Positions 50,443 to 59,799 are shown, counted from the first letter of the stretch. The stretch is 64,000 nt of DNA from Streptomyces minutiscleroticus (GCF_014650875.1 NZ_BMVU01000003.1:62001-126000); one strand, 5' to 3'. Numbers and translations are program-made. Notes: generated by a model not told the origin, from the letters alone.

Positions 50443-51261
50443 ATGGCGAAGAATCACCGGCTCATGCCGCAGCACCCGCGCATGTTCCGCGCGGAGGTGG
50501 TGCGCACCGTACGCGTCTCCCCCTCCGTCCAGCGCCTCACCGTCACCGGTGCGGATCTCGCCGACTTCCCGTGGCGCGGCTACGACCACTGGTTCCGGCT
50601 GTTCCTGCGGCTGCCCCACCAGTCCCGGCTGCGGCTGCCCGAGTTCACCGGCGCCCGTTGGTGGCAGCCCTACCTGGACATCCCCGACGCGGAGCGGCCC
50701 CACTGCGCGAACTACACGGTGGCCGACTTCCGTCCGGAGGCGGCGGAGATGGACATCGACTTCGTCGTGCACCGCGGACCCACGGGCGAGCTGGAGGGCA
50801 GGGCCGCGATCTGGGCCTGCCGCGCCCGCCCCGGCGACATGCTGGCCGTGCTGGACCAAGGCGTCCTGTTCGACTGCCCCGGGGACGCCTCCGAGGTCCT
50901 CGTCGTGGCCGACGAGACCGGCCTTCCGGCCGCCGCCGGCATCATGCGCTCCCTGCCGCGCGGGACGGTGGGGCGGCTGATCCAGGAGGTGCCCACGGCC
51001 GGTGACCGGCGTGAACTCGACGCACCGCCGGGAGTGACCGTCACCTGGGTCGTACGCGAGGACCGCGCCTGCGTGCCCGGCGCGGCGGCCCTGCGCGAAC
51101 TGCTCGGCCGCACCCGCGTCGACGCCTCCGGCTACGCCTTCGTCGCCGGGGAGTCCACCCTCGCCACGGAGGGACGGCGGCACCTGCACCGGATCGGGCT
51201 CGCGAAGGACCGCATCACCTTCTCCGGCTTCTGGAAGCACGAGGCCGTGCTGACGGCCTGA
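50443..51261 (+). CDS. Siderophore-interacting protein (ferric-siderophore reductase family)
   Basis: This 272-residue protein has an FAD-binding domain (about 15-140) and a C-terminal SIP domain (about 150-265; VLVVADETGLPAAAGIMRSLP; YAFVAGESTLATEGRRHL). It reduces ferric siderophores to release iron in the cytoplasm. The family FAD motif is normally R-x-Y-T/S; here it is A89-N-Y91-T92, lacking the Arg that contacts the FAD phosphate. An iron box overlaps its promoter and there is no ribosome-binding site, so a leaderless iron-repressed mRNA is expected. Confidence 0.9.
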   Translation: MAKNHRLMPQHPRMFRAEVVRTVRVSPSVQRLTVTGADLADFPWRGYDHWFRLFLRLPHQSRLRLPEFTGARWWQPYLDIPDAERPHCANYTVADFRPEAAEMDIDFVVHRGPTGELEGRAAIWACRARPGDMLAVLDQGVLFDCPGDASEVLVVADETGLPAAAGIMRSLPRGTVGRLIQEVPTAGDRRELDAPPGVTVTWVVREDRACVPGAAALRELLGRTRVDASGYAFVAGESTLATEGRRHLHRIGLAKDRITFSGFWKHEAVLTA

Positions 51262-51291
51262 GCCGTGGGGCCGACGGGACGCGCCCGCCCC

Positions 51292-51615
51292 TCACCCCTC
51301 GAGTTCGCCGAGCCGCTTCAGCGCTTCCGCCACCGTGTCCTCGCCGGCGGGCAGCAGCGGCAGACGCACGGCGGGGGTGGGAATCACACCTTGTTCGTAC
51401 AGGACCGCCTTGAGGACGGTGGGGCTGGGTTCCCGGAACAGGGCGGCCGACAGGCGTGCCAGCGCGTGGCCCAGGGGGCGGGCACGGCCGGCGTCGCCGG
51501 TCCGCCAGGCGTCCGCGAGTTCGGCGAACCGGCGCGTCGCCAGATGGGCGGAGGCCAGGACGGCGCCCGAGGCGCCCATGGCCGGCACGGGGGAGACGAA
51601 GAGGCCGTCGACCCT
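51292..51615 (-). pseudogene. C-terminal fragment of a DapA-family aldolase/lyase
   Basis: The frame reads LFVSPVPAMGASGAVLASAHLATRRFAELADAW then FREPSPTVLKAVLYEQGVIPTPAVRLPLLPAG. This is the C-terminal third of 4-hydroxy-tetrahydrodipicolinate synthase/N-acetylneuraminate lyase-type proteins. The TIM-barrel core with the Schiff-base Lys is gone. The 5' side ends at about 51615, where a LysR fragment on the other strand begins. Confidence 0.72.
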
Positions 51616-51778
51616 GACCCCGCTGCCCGTCCGGCGGCGCACCGTGGTCGCGTACCGGCGGGGAGCGGGGCGGCACCCCGCCGTCGAAGCCGCCGTCATG
51701 GCGCTGCGCGCGGCGGTGCCGCAGGAGCTGGCCCACGGCCGGGTGCCGCCGTCCCCTCCGCCGGCGCCGCGCCGGTGA
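51614..51778 (+). pseudogene. C-terminal fragment of a LysR-family regulator
   Basis: Codons read LTPLPVRRRTVVAYRRGAGRHPAVEAAVMALRAA, the last strand and helix of a LysR effector domain, to a TGA. No start and no HTH are present. LysR genes are commonly divergent from dapA-like genes, so this and the DapA fragment are the two outer ends of a pair fused by a deletion at about 51615. Confidence 0.6.
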
Positions 51779-51878
51779 CGCCCCGGGGCGTGCCGGTTCC
51801 GGTGCTTGTGCGTACTTCTGTGACCTGCGGGAACACAGCGGGTGACGAAGACCGTGCGGCGGAAGGGACCAGGCGGCG

Positions 51879-53678
51879 ATGGCCGAGGCCGAGACAGCGC
51901 TCCCGGAGCGGACGGACGGATACGCGGAGCTGCGCTCGTACGCGGCGATCGGCGACGGCTACTGCGTGGCCCTGATCGCCCGCGACGGGGACATCGACTG
52001 GTACCCGGCCCCCGACCTCGACTCGCCGCCCGTCTTCGGCCGGCTCCTGGACGCGCTGGGCGGCGGCTACATCCGGCTGCGCCCCCGCGGTCCGTACGAG
52101 GTCGAGCGGGAGTACCTGCCGTCCACCAACGTGCTGTGCACCACCTACCGCACGCCGGGCGGCACCGTCCGGGTGACGGACTCCCTCAACGTGGGGCTGA
52201 CCGGCAGGCTGCCGTGGAGCGAGCTGGCCCGCCGGATCGAGGGCGTCGACGGCGAGGTGGAGCTGGAGTGGGCCGTGGTCCCCGGCAACGCGCTGAACAC
52301 CGTCTCGCCGTGGGTGATGCACACGCGCACCGGCAGCATCGTGCAGGCGGGCGACGTCAGCCTCACCGTACGGCTGAGCGAGGCCGGGTCCGTGCGGAAG
52401 GGGGAGCGGAGCGTCGACGGGACGCTGACCACCGCGCCGGGCTCCCGGCACCTGGTGGCCGTGATCGTGACCCGCGACGGGCCGGTGCCCCTGGTGGACG
52501 CCGACCGGGTGCTGGCCGGCATCGACCGCACCGTGGACCGCTGGGAGCGGTGGTCGGCGCAGCTCGGCCACGACGGGCCGTGGAAGGAGACGGTGCTGCG
52601 CAGCGCCCTCGCGCTCAAGCTGCTGATCCACAGCCCGACCGGGGCCGTCGCAGCCGCGGCCACCACCTCGCTGCCCGAGAGCCGCGAGGGCGGGCGCAAC
52701 TGGGACTACCGCTACGCCTGGATCCGGGACGCCACCTACACCCTCAAGACGCTGCTGCGCCTGGGCGAGCCGGAGGAGGCGCACGGCGCCGTGGCCTGGC
52801 TGCTCCGGCTCGCGCGGCGGCACGACTGCGAACTGCCCGTGATGGCCCGGCTCGACGGCGGGCAGCCCGTCGAGGAGACGTACGCGGACGTCCCCGGCTG
52901 GCGCGGCATCGGGCCGGTCGTCATCGGCAACCGCGCGGCCGGTCAGCTCCAGCTCGGTGTGTACGGGGACCTGCTGGACATCGTCTGCACGTACACCGAG
53001 TACGGCAACGTGCTGGACTCGGCCAGCGGCCGGATGCTCGCGAACCTCGCCGACCGCGTCTGCGACCTGTGGCACCGCCCCGACTCCGGGATGTGGGAGC
53101 TGCCGGAGGCCCGGCACTACACGAGCTCCAAGATGGGCTGCTGGCACGCGCTGAACAGCGCCGTGGGGCTCGCCGAGGCCGGGCAGATCCCCGGCCCCGC
53201 CGACCGCTGGCGCTCCGAGCGGGACCTCATCCGACGCTGGATCGACGAGCACTGCTGGTCGCCGGAGCGCGGCGCCTACGTCTGGTACCCGGGCAGCCAC
53301 CGGCTCGACGCCTCGGTGCTGCTGCACGCCGGCTCCGGTTTCGACCGGGGGCCCCGGATGTCCGCCACGATCGACGTCCTGCGCGAGGAGCTGGGCGCCG
53401 GGCCGCTGATGTACCGCCACAGCGAGGCCCGCGGCACCGAGGGCACCTTCACCGCCTGCGCCTTCTGGACCGTGGAGGCGCTGGCGTGGGTGGGGCGCGG
53501 CGAGGAGGCGGAGGAGCTCATGGCGCAACTGGTCCCGCTCGCCAACGACGTCGGCCTGTTCACCGAGATGATCGACGCGGACGACATGTCCTTCCTGGGC
53601 AACATGCCGCAGGGACTCAGCCACCTGGCGGTCATCACCGCCGCGCTGGCACTGCGGTCCGGGTCGTCCGGCTCGTGA
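51879..53678 (+). CDS. Glycoside hydrolase family 15 protein (trehalase/glucoamylase type)
   Basis: The 599-residue protein starts SYAAIGDGYCVALIARDGDIDWYPAPDLDSPPVFGRLLD, the N-terminal domain of bacterial GH15 enzymes. An (alpha/alpha)6 barrel follows with NWDYRYAWIRDATYTL, a substrate-binding block, and TEGTFTACAFWTVEAL, which contains the second catalytic Glu. There is no signal peptide. Actinobacterial relatives include cytoplasmic trehalases and glucoamylases; which one this is cannot be decided. ATG start, transcribed alone. Confidence 0.87.
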   Translation: MAEAETALPERTDGYAELRSYAAIGDGYCVALIARDGDIDWYPAPDLDSPPVFGRLLDALGGGYIRLRPRGPYEVEREYLPSTNVLCTTYRTPGGTVRVTDSLNVGLTGRLPWSELARRIEGVDGEVELEWAVVPGNALNTVSPWVMHTRTGSIVQAGDVSLTVRLSEAGSVRKGERSVDGTLTTAPGSRHLVAVIVTRDGPVPLVDADRVLAGIDRTVDRWERWSAQLGHDGPWKETVLRSALALKLLIHSPTGAVAAAATTSLPESREGGRNWDYRYAWIRDATYTLKTLLRLGEPEEAHGAVAWLLRLARRHDCELPVMARLDGGQPVEETYADVPGWRGIGPVVIGNRAAGQLQLGVYGDLLDIVCTYTEYGNVLDSASGRMLANLADRVCDLWHRPDSGMWELPEARHYTSSKMGCWHALNSAVGLAEAGQIPGPADRWRSERDLIRRWIDEHCWSPERGAYVWYPGSHRLDASVLLHAGSGFDRGPRMSATIDVLREELGAGPLMYRHSEARGTEGTFTACAFWTVEALAWVGRGEEAEELMAQLVPLANDVGLFTEMIDADDMSFLGNMPQGLSHLAVITAALALRSGSSGS

Positions 53679-53735
53679 CGGCCGCCGCCCCGCTCCGGCG
53701 GGCGGGAGCCGCGGTCCGGCGGGCCGGAGCCGGGC

Positions 53736-56195
53736 TCACTCGGGGCGGACCCCCGCCGAGGGGGATCCGGACCGCACGGGACCGGCCGCCCGGCCGACGC
53801 CGGGGTGCTGCTGCGCCGGCGGTACCGGCGCCACCGGCGCGCCGGCAGGGCGGTCCGGGACGTCCAGGCCACGTGCCTCGGCGAACGCGGCCAGGGTCTC
53901 GTCCAGCGCCTCCAGCTCGCCCAGCGCGGTGAGCAGCCGCGCCGCCTCGGGCCGGGGCGGCGAGGAGCCCAGGGCCTTTCTCAGCTCCTGGACCAGCGGG
54001 CCGGTGCGCCGCCAGCCGCCCTGCGCCTGGCCGGTGGTCAGCCGGTGGTCCAGGGTGCGCAGCGACCCGACGAGGGTGCCGGTGATCAGCAGTGCCCGTT
54101 CGGCGAGGGGCGGTGGCAGGCGGACGACGGTGTCCGCCGCGGCGGCCAGGGTGCGGGCGTGCCCGGTGGCCGTGGACAGCAGCGCCGTGCGGTGGTCGGC
54201 GCGCCGCCCCCGCACGCCCGCGGGCATCCGCACCAGCGGTTCGGACACGGCGGTGACCTGGTAGAGGGCCGCCTCGACCGCGCGGGCCGCGCCGCGCAGC
54301 CGGACCGCGCCGCCGGGTTCGCCCCAGCGCAGCGCGACCTGGCCGACCAGGTGCTCCACGGCGGCCACGTACCCGTGCTCGGCCTCCCGGACGATCGCCC
54401 GCGTGGAGAGCGGGAAGATCAGCGCCGCGCACGCGGTCGCCACGGCGACGCCGAGGGCGTTGTCCAGCAGCCGCTCGCCCAGCAGCGCCTCCATCCCGCC
54501 GTCCGGCGTGGTCAGCGCGTACACCTGGACGAGCGCCGTCACCAGGCCGACCACCCACAGCGCGTACGCGCGCTGCATCCCGTACGCGCCCAGGGAGAGC
54601 CCCAGGACGACCACGGCGATCGTCGCGTACGGGTGGTCGCGGCCGATGACCTCCAGCACGGCCACGCCGACGACCGCCCCCACCACCGTGCCGACCACAC
54701 GGTGGGCCAGTTTGCGCAGCCGTTCGGAGGTGGTGTTGGTGCCGAACAGTGTGATCATCACGCCGACCAGTCCCCAGTAGAGGCGCTGGGAGTCGACGGC
54801 GAGGGCGATCGGGCAGACCACGGCGGAGGCCGCCGCCGCGTGCAGCGGCGCCCGCACCACCGGCACGATCCGCCGCCAGCCCCGCTCGGAGCGCGCGTCG
54901 AGCACCCGCCGGACGGGGCCCGCCGAGCCGGTGATGCGGTTGTTCTCCAGCGCCACCGCCTGCTGGAAGGGCACCGCGTCCGGGGCGGCGGGCAGGTCCC
55001 GGCCCAGCGCCAGCCAGCTCGACAGCGAGCCGGCCAGCACGTCGAGCAGGTCGGCCGTGCGGGCGGCGAGCGCGACGGCCCGCGTCCCGGCCGGGCCCGC
55101 CGCCGCGTCGCGGCGCGCCTCCTCGCACGCCTCCTCGACGCGGTCCCGTATCGCGCGCACACGGCGGCGCAGTCCGCCGGCCCGGGTCAGCGGGGCGTCC
55201 CTGACCTGCTCCAGCGCCGCCGTGACGGCCTCGCGCAACGGCTCGGGCGGGTCGAGGCGGGACAGTTCCAGGGCCGACCGCCCGATGCCCCGCAGCGCGA
55301 GCTCGGCGTCGAAGAGGTGGCGGTGCAGCAGCTCGGCCGTCACCGGGTCGGCGCTGGTCCCGGGCTGCGCGAGCCGGCCGTCGATGGTGACGGTGACGAG
55401 GTTCAGATGGCGCAGGGAGCGGTCGAGGCGGCGCTCCACCCCGCGCCGGCCGGCGTCCGGGCCGAGCGCCGCGGCCGCCGTGCCGGCCAGCCTGCGCGCC
55501 TCCACGACGAAGGCGCGCTGGGTGCGCAGCAGGTCCTCGCGGGGCGTCGGGAAGCACAGCAGCAGCCGGGTGGCCAGCACCGCGGCCGACGCCAGCAGCG
55601 CCACGGCGAACGCCCGGCCGGTCAGCGCCGCGGGGATGCCCGCGAGCATGCCCAGCATCACACCGTTGAACAGCATCATCCCGGTGAGCAGTGCGAGCGG
55701 CCCGTAGCGGGAGAGGAGGAAGATGAGCGTCATCGCGCACACCGTCAGGACGATCTGGACGGTGCGGTCGTCGAAGCGGGCGGCCAGCCACAGCATCGCG
55801 CCGAACGGGAACGGCATCCACAGCACCGCGCGGGCCACCCGCTCCCAGGTGTTCTCCGCGACGGCGAAGGCGCTCATCAGACCCATCATGCCGCCGACCA
55901 TCAGCCCGAGGAGGACGGGGAGGCCGAGGGCGAGGGAGGCCACGTGACCGGCCGCCAGCGAGGTGACCATGGCGACCAGGGACCGCCAGCCCGCCTGGAG
56001 CTGTATCAGCCCGGGGTCCGCGACCAGGACGCGGTCCCACCAGCGGCGCCGGGCCGCGACCCGGCGCGGTGCCGCGCCCCGGCGGCCCGCGGGCGCGGCG
56101 TGCCGGGCCCGGCGCCCGGTTCCGGAGCGGCCCGGCGAGGGGGCTCGCGGCGGCGTTCCGTCCGGCCGGGGCGGCGGGTTTCCCGTGTCCCTCAA
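53736..56195 (-). CDS. FUSC-family membrane protein (aromatic-acid exporter-like)
   Basis: This protein of 819 residues has two blocks of about six membrane helices (near 65-180 and 440-570) separated by a cytoplasmic helical region. The second block carries RKLAHRVVGTVVGAVVGVAVLEVIG, the FUSC signature (R-x-x-G-T-x-x-G). Fusaric acid resistance/AaeB-like proteins export aromatic acids. The TTG start overlaps the stop of a MarR gene (TTGA), and GGAGG lies just upstream, so MarR and exporter are co-translated. MarR-controlled export of an aromatic toxin is the likely role. Confidence 0.85.
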   Translation of the reverse strand: MRDTGNPPPRPDGTPPRAPSPGRSGTGRRARHAAPAGRRGAAPRRVAARRRWWDRVLVADPGLIQLQAGWRSLVAMVTSLAAGHVASLALGLPVLLGLMVGGMMGLMSAFAVAENTWERVARAVLWMPFPFGAMLWLAARFDDRTVQIVLTVCAMTLIFLLSRYGPLALLTGMMLFNGVMLGMLAGIPAALTGRAFAVALLASAAVLATRLLLCFPTPREDLLRTQRAFVVEARRLAGTAAAALGPDAGRRGVERRLDRSLRHLNLVTVTIDGRLAQPGTSADPVTAELLHRHLFDAELALRGIGRSALELSRLDPPEPLREAVTAALEQVRDAPLTRAGGLRRRVRAIRDRVEEACEEARRDAAAGPAGTRAVALAARTADLLDVLAGSLSSWLALGRDLPAAPDAVPFQQAVALENNRITGSAGPVRRVLDARSERGWRRIVPVVRAPLHAAAASAVVCPIALAVDSQRLYWGLVGVMITLFGTNTTSERLRKLAHRVVGTVVGAVVGVAVLEVIGRDHPYATIAVVVLGLSLGAYGMQRAYALWVVGLVTALVQVYALTTPDGGMEALLGERLLDNALGVAVATACAALIFPLSTRAIVREAEHGYVAAVEHLVGQVALRWGEPGGAVRLRGAARAVEAALYQVTAVSEPLVRMPAGVRGRRADHRTALLSTATGHARTLAAAADTVVRLPPPLAERALLITGTLVGSLRTLDHRLTTGQAQGGWRRTGPLVQELRKALGSSPPRPEAARLLTALGELEALDETLAAFAEARGLDVPDRPAGAPVAPVPPAQQHPGVGRAAGPVRSGSPSAGVRPE

Positions 56196-56662
56196 GAGAC
56201 CTCCTGGTCCATGGCGTCGGCGAGTACGGTCAGGGCGTCCCGGGCGGCGCCGACGGCGCGTTCCGAGTCCTCCACGCGTCCCTGCAGGGCCTCCAGCAGG
56301 GCGGCGGCCATGCGCTGCCGCGCCTGTGCGAGCAGCCGCCGCCCGTCCGGGGTGAGGCTGCTCTCCACCGCGCGCCGGTCCTCGGCGCAGCGGACCCGGG
56401 TGACCAGGTTCCGTTCCTCCAGCTGGTGCAGGACGACGGTGACCCGCGGCTGGGCCGTGCCGGTGCGGGCGGCCAGCGCGGTGACCCGCAGGGGCTCGTG
56501 CTCCAGTGCGTCCAGGACGGAGGCCTCACTGCGGGTCAGGCCGAACTCCCCGGCGCGGAACAGGGCCCGGCTGAGTGCGGCGATGCGGCTCAGCAGTCCG
56601 GTGGCGGCGGCCTGGACGCGCTCCTGTCCCGTTCCGGCGGGGGGCGCCGAAGGATGATGCAT
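56192..56662 (-). CDS. MarR-family transcriptional regulator
   Basis: The 156-residue protein has a winged helix, GLTRSEASVLDALEHEPLRVTALAARTGTAQPRVTVVLHQLEERNLVTRVRCAEDRRAVESSLTPDGRRLL, flanked by dimerisation helices. The ATG at 56662 was preferred over a start 27 codons upstream because the alignment begins there. Its upstream region is strongly AT-rich, with an ATGCATA/TATGCAT inverted repeat. It precedes and overlaps the FUSC exporter gene. Confidence 0.87.
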   Translation of the reverse strand: MHHPSAPPAGTGQERVQAAATGLLSRIAALSRALFRAGEFGLTRSEASVLDALEHEPLRVTALAARTGTAQPRVTVVLHQLEERNLVTRVRCAEDRRAVESSLTPDGRRLLAQARQRMAAALLEALQGRVEDSERAVGAARDALTVLADAMDQEVS

Positions 56663-56690
56663 AAGGAAAATATATACGTTCAATATGCAT
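56657..56690. promoter_or_regulatory. MarR operator candidate: atgcata ... tatgcat
   Basis: Perfect 7-base arms at 56657-56663 and 56684-56690 bracket the AT-rich aggaaaatatatacgttcaa. The left arm overlaps the MarR start codon, so bound repressor would block transcription directly. Confidence 0.6.
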
Positions 56691-56727
56691 GTATCTCTGC
56701 CGGGGGGTGTACCCCCCTCTGCAGGGG

Positions 56728-56754
56728 AGGGGTGCCGAGGCACCGATCACCCCT
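56728..56754. terminator. Hairpin after the LLM oxidoreductase gene
   Basis: Arms aggggtg/cacccct enclose a ggtgc-cgag-gcacc alternative stem, 10 bases past the leftward stop at 56764. Confidence 0.5.
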
Positions 56755-56763
56755 CCGGGGAAG

Positions 56764-57726
56764 TCAGAGGACCCGGGCCAGGGCGGCGAGCGCCGATCGG
56801 TGGTCGGGGCCGACCGGCGCGAGGACGACGCCGGTGACGCCCGCTTCGAAGAGGTGCCGGATGCGGGCGCGGACCTGGTCGGGGGTGCCCGCCAGGGCCA
56901 GCCGGTCCACCCATTGCGCGGGCATCGCCTGCGCGAACTCCCGCGCGCCGCCGCTGGCGCGGCGCAGCGCGGCGAGTTCGTCGCGGAAACCGAGAGGGGC
57001 GATGTGGGGCGCCCAGTCGGGGTCGCCGAGGGCCTGCAGGGCGGGCCGGGCGGCGGTGCGGGCGGTGTGCGGGTCGTCGTGGACGACGGCGACGTTGTAG
57101 GCGGTGAGCCGGTGGGGCCGCCGCGGGGCGATGCTGCCGAGGGCCTGGCGCGCGTACTCGGGCGTGACCGGCTCGGCGAGCAGGGTGCCGTCGGCCACCT
57201 CGCCGGAGACGGCGAGCGACTTGGGGCCGCGGACGCCGGCGAGGACGTCGGGCGCGCGCGAGGGCAGCGCCGAGCGGTCCAGGCGCAGTCCGTCGAGCCG
57301 GACGTAGCGGCCGTCCACGGCGGCCGGCTCGCCCGCCAGCAGCGTCCTGAGCGTCTGGATGTACTCGCGCAGCAGCGTCAGGGGGCTGCGCGGCCAGGCG
57401 CCGACGCTGCGCATCCAGCCGGGCATCCCGTGGCCGACGGCGATGTCGACGCGGCCGGGGTGGAGCTGGGCGAGCGTGGCCGCCTCCATCGCGGTGAAGG
57501 CGACGTTGCGCGCCGCGGCGGGCAGCAGGCCGACGCCGACGCGGATCCGGCGGGTGCGGGCCAGCACGGTGGCGGCCTGCGCGAGCCCGCCGCGGTAGCC
57601 GAGGTCCTCGACGACCCACAGTTCCGCGAAGCCGTGGGCGTCCGCCTCCTGCGCGAAGGGGACGACGTCGGTCAGGGGGATGTCGCGGGGGAGGAGGACG
57701 CCGATCGTGCCGTCCGGTCGCGTCAT
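56764..57726 (-). CDS. LLM-class flavin-dependent oxidoreductase
   Basis: This 320-residue luciferase-like TIM-barrel protein begins TIGVLLPRDIPLTDVVPFAQEADAHGFAELWVVEDLGYRGGLAQAATVLARTRRIRVGVGLLP. VDIAVGHGMPGWMRSVGAWPRSPLTLLREY and DRLALAGTPDQVRARIRHLFEAGVTGVVLAPVG match F420/FMN-dependent members. ATG start with GGAG 7 bases upstream; it overlaps the upstream MFS stop (ATGA). It is probably co-expressed with the exporter under the facing TetR regulator. The substrate is unknown. Confidence 0.85.
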   Translation of the reverse strand: MTRPDGTIGVLLPRDIPLTDVVPFAQEADAHGFAELWVVEDLGYRGGLAQAATVLARTRRIRVGVGLLPAAARNVAFTAMEAATLAQLHPGRVDIAVGHGMPGWMRSVGAWPRSPLTLLREYIQTLRTLLAGEPAAVDGRYVRLDGLRLDRSALPSRAPDVLAGVRGPKSLAVSGEVADGTLLAEPVTPEYARQALGSIAPRRPHRLTAYNVAVVHDDPHTARTAARPALQALGDPDWAPHIAPLGFRDELAALRRASGGAREFAQAMPAQWVDRLALAGTPDQVRARIRHLFEAGVTGVVLAPVGPDHRSALAALARVL

Positions 57727-59036
57727 GGCAGGTCTCCGGTCTCGGGAAGGTGCTGATCCATGTGCCTCGCGTGCTCCGCGTGTTCCGCGCGGTCCGTGCC
57801 GTCCGTGCGGGGCGGGCCCGACGGCCTTGCCCGCGGTGACCCGGCGCGCGCGGCGGCCGGGGTGCGGACGCGGGTGCCGGCGGCGGGGGCGATCAGGACG
57901 GCCGAGGCGACGAACACCAGCACCACCGTCATCGCCGAGCGCAGCCCGTAGTGGTCGCCCAGGAACCCGAGGGCGGGCGGCCCCACCAGGAAGGCGACGT
58001 AGCCGATCGTGGCCACCAGGCCGACGCGGGCGGTCCGGTCGGGCCCGGAGTCGCCCGCCGCCGACAGCGCCACCGGGAAGCCCAGGGACGCCCCGAGCCC
58101 CCAGAACAGTACGGCGGCCGCGGCCACGACGGCGTTGTCGGAGAAGACGACCAGGAGCAGTCCCGCGGCGCCGGAGACGGCGCTCGCGCGCACGACGGCG
58201 GCGCGGCCGAAGCGGTCGAGGAAGTACGAGCCGCTGAAGCGCCCCAGGGTCATCGCGGCGGCGAACCCGACATAGACGAGCGAGCCGGCCGCCGCGCCCA
58301 GTCCGTGGCCGTCGACCATGAGCAGGGGCAGCCAGTCGTTGGCGGCCCCCTCGGCGAGCGCCATGGCCAGCACGATGGCGCCGATCAGCAGGAGCCTGCG
58401 GTCCTTCCGCACCGGCGGGCCGGAGGGCCGCGCCGCGTCCCGGTCCCCGGACGCGGCACGGATCCCGGTCCCGGCGGGCACGGCGCGCAGGGCGTGGACC
58501 AGGATGCCCGCGGCGATCACCGCGACCACGGCCAGGTGCCAGGAGGCGGGGAACGCGACGGCGGTGGCCGCCATCCCGGCCAGGCCCCCGACGACCGTGC
58601 CCAGGCTGAAACAGCCGTGCAGCGTGGGCAGGACCGCGGAACCGGTGAGGCGCTCCACGTCGGCGCCGTCCACGTTGACCGCCACCTCGCCGGAGCCCAT
58701 GCCCGCGCCGAACACCCACAGCCCCGCGGTGACCAGCGGCGCGGACCGCACGGCGCAGCCCACGCCGATGACGGCCATGCTCACGACGACCAGGAGGGTG
58801 CCGAGCGCGATCACGGGCCTGGTGCCGAACCGCGACACGAGGCGGCCGGAGCACAGGATGCCGCACATGGAGCCGACGGACAGGCCGAACAGGATCAGCC
58901 CCATCTGTCCGGTGGACACACCGAGCCGGTCGCGGATGTCCGGCGTGCGCGTGACCCAGGAGGACATGGCGATGCCGGGCAGGAAGAAGAACAGGAAGAG
59001 GGCGTGACGGCGGCGGCGTACGGCGCGGTCTGTCAA
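57723..59036 (-). CDS. MFS transporter (FucP/sugar-exporter-like)
   Basis: The 437-residue, 12-helix transporter begins HALFLFFFLPGIAMSSWVTRTPDIRDRLGVSTGQMGLILFGLSVGSMCGI. GRLVSRFGTRPVIALGTLLV is motif A and ANDWLPLLMVDGHGLGAAAGSLVYVGFAAAMTLGRF lies in the second half. I chose the TTG at 59036 (GGAG 7 bases upstream); the longer frame lacks a ribosome-binding site. It forms an operon with the LLM enzyme and is divergent from a TetR gene, which suggests drug-type induction. Confidence 0.83.
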   Translation of the reverse strand: MTDRAVRRRRHALFLFFFLPGIAMSSWVTRTPDIRDRLGVSTGQMGLILFGLSVGSMCGILCSGRLVSRFGTRPVIALGTLLVVVSMAVIGVGCAVRSAPLVTAGLWVFGAGMGSGEVAVNVDGADVERLTGSAVLPTLHGCFSLGTVVGGLAGMAATAVAFPASWHLAVVAVIAAGILVHALRAVPAGTGIRAASGDRDAARPSGPPVRKDRRLLLIGAIVLAMALAEGAANDWLPLLMVDGHGLGAAAGSLVYVGFAAAMTLGRFSGSYFLDRFGRAAVVRASAVSGAAGLLLVVFSDNAVVAAAAVLFWGLGASLGFPVALSAAGDSGPDRTARVGLVATIGYVAFLVGPPALGFLGDHYGLRSAMTVVLVFVASAVLIAPAAGTRVRTPAAARAGSPRARPSGPPRTDGTDRAEHAEHARHMDQHLPETGDLP

Positions 59037-59100
59037 GGGAGGGCTCCGCTGTGGTCCGGAAGAATGGCCGCGCAGGCGACGGATGCGGGCGCCCACCCGA

Positions 59101-59118
59101 GTATGCACAAATGTACAC
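59101..59118. promoter_or_regulatory. TetR operator candidate, imperfect palindrome
   Basis: Bases gtatgcacaaatgtacac match their own complement at GT-T-CA----TG-A-AC. The site lies between the divergent MFS and TetR start codons, in a patch with more A/T than its flanks. Confidence 0.5.
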
Positions 59119-59158
59119 ACCGAGGGGGGCGCGGGAGAAGAGAAGGCGGACGACGGCG

Positions 59159-59746
59159 ATGACTGGCAGCACCCGCGGTCCCAACGACCCCCGGCGGCGC
59201 GAGCGCATCCTCGACGCGGCGCTCGACGTCGTCGCCGAGCACGGCGCCATCAAGGTGACCTTCAGAAGGATCGCCGAGGCGGCGGGGGTGCCGCTCGGCT
59301 CGCTCACCTACTACTTCGACGACATGCAGCACCTGCTCACGGCGGCGTTCACCCGCCTGGCCGAGTCCGTCTCCTCGCGCTACGGGGCCCTGCTGGAGGC
59401 GGCCGGGACGCCCGAGGAGGCCCAGGAGGCGGTCGTCGAGATCATCTGCGGCAAGGTCTGGGGCACCGACCGCAACCTGCTGCTCAGTTACGAGCTCTAC
59501 GCGTTCGCCACCCGCCACCCCGAACTGCGCGAGGTCATGCGGTCCTGGATGCGGGCCAGCCGGGAGTCGCTGGCCCGGCACTTCGACCCCTTGACGGCCC
59601 GGGCCCTGGACGCGCTGGTGGAGGGCTTCTCCATCCACAACTCCGTCGACCCCGGGCCCACCGACCGCGCGGACGTGGCGGCCGTCGTCAGGGCCGTCGT
59701 GGACCGCCGCGCCCCCGGGGACGGCGGGAGCGCCGGGACCGGATGA
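59159..59746 (+). CDS. TetR-family transcriptional regulator
   Basis: This protein of about 195 residues has a TetR HTH, RRERILDAALDVVAEHGAIKVTFRRIAEAAGVPLGSLTYYFDDMQHLLTAAFTRLAE, and a TetR_C_6-like ligand domain (DRNLLLSYELYAFATRHPELREVMRSWMRASRESL). The start ATG at 59159 is chosen by alignment; in-frame starts further upstream exist. It faces the MFS/LLM operon and probably represses it and itself. Confidence 0.85.
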   Translation: MTGSTRGPNDPRRRERILDAALDVVAEHGAIKVTFRRIAEAAGVPLGSLTYYFDDMQHLLTAAFTRLAESVSSRYGALLEAAGTPEEAQEAVVEIICGKVWGTDRNLLLSYELYAFATRHPELREVMRSWMRASRESLARHFDPLTARALDALVEGFSIHNSVDPGPTDRADVAAVVRAVVDRRAPGDGGSAGTG

Positions 59747-59768
59747 GGCGGAACGGCGCGGAACGGAA

Positions 59769-59799
59769 CGGGCCGGGGGACGTCGCGTCCCCCGGCCCG
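59769..59799. terminator. Bidirectional hairpin between convergent genes
   Basis: The 14-base arms cgggccgggggacg/cgtcccccggcccg with loop tcg lie between the TetR stop and the NPP1 stop. A cgtacggtcaggc direct repeat follows. Confidence 0.85.
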
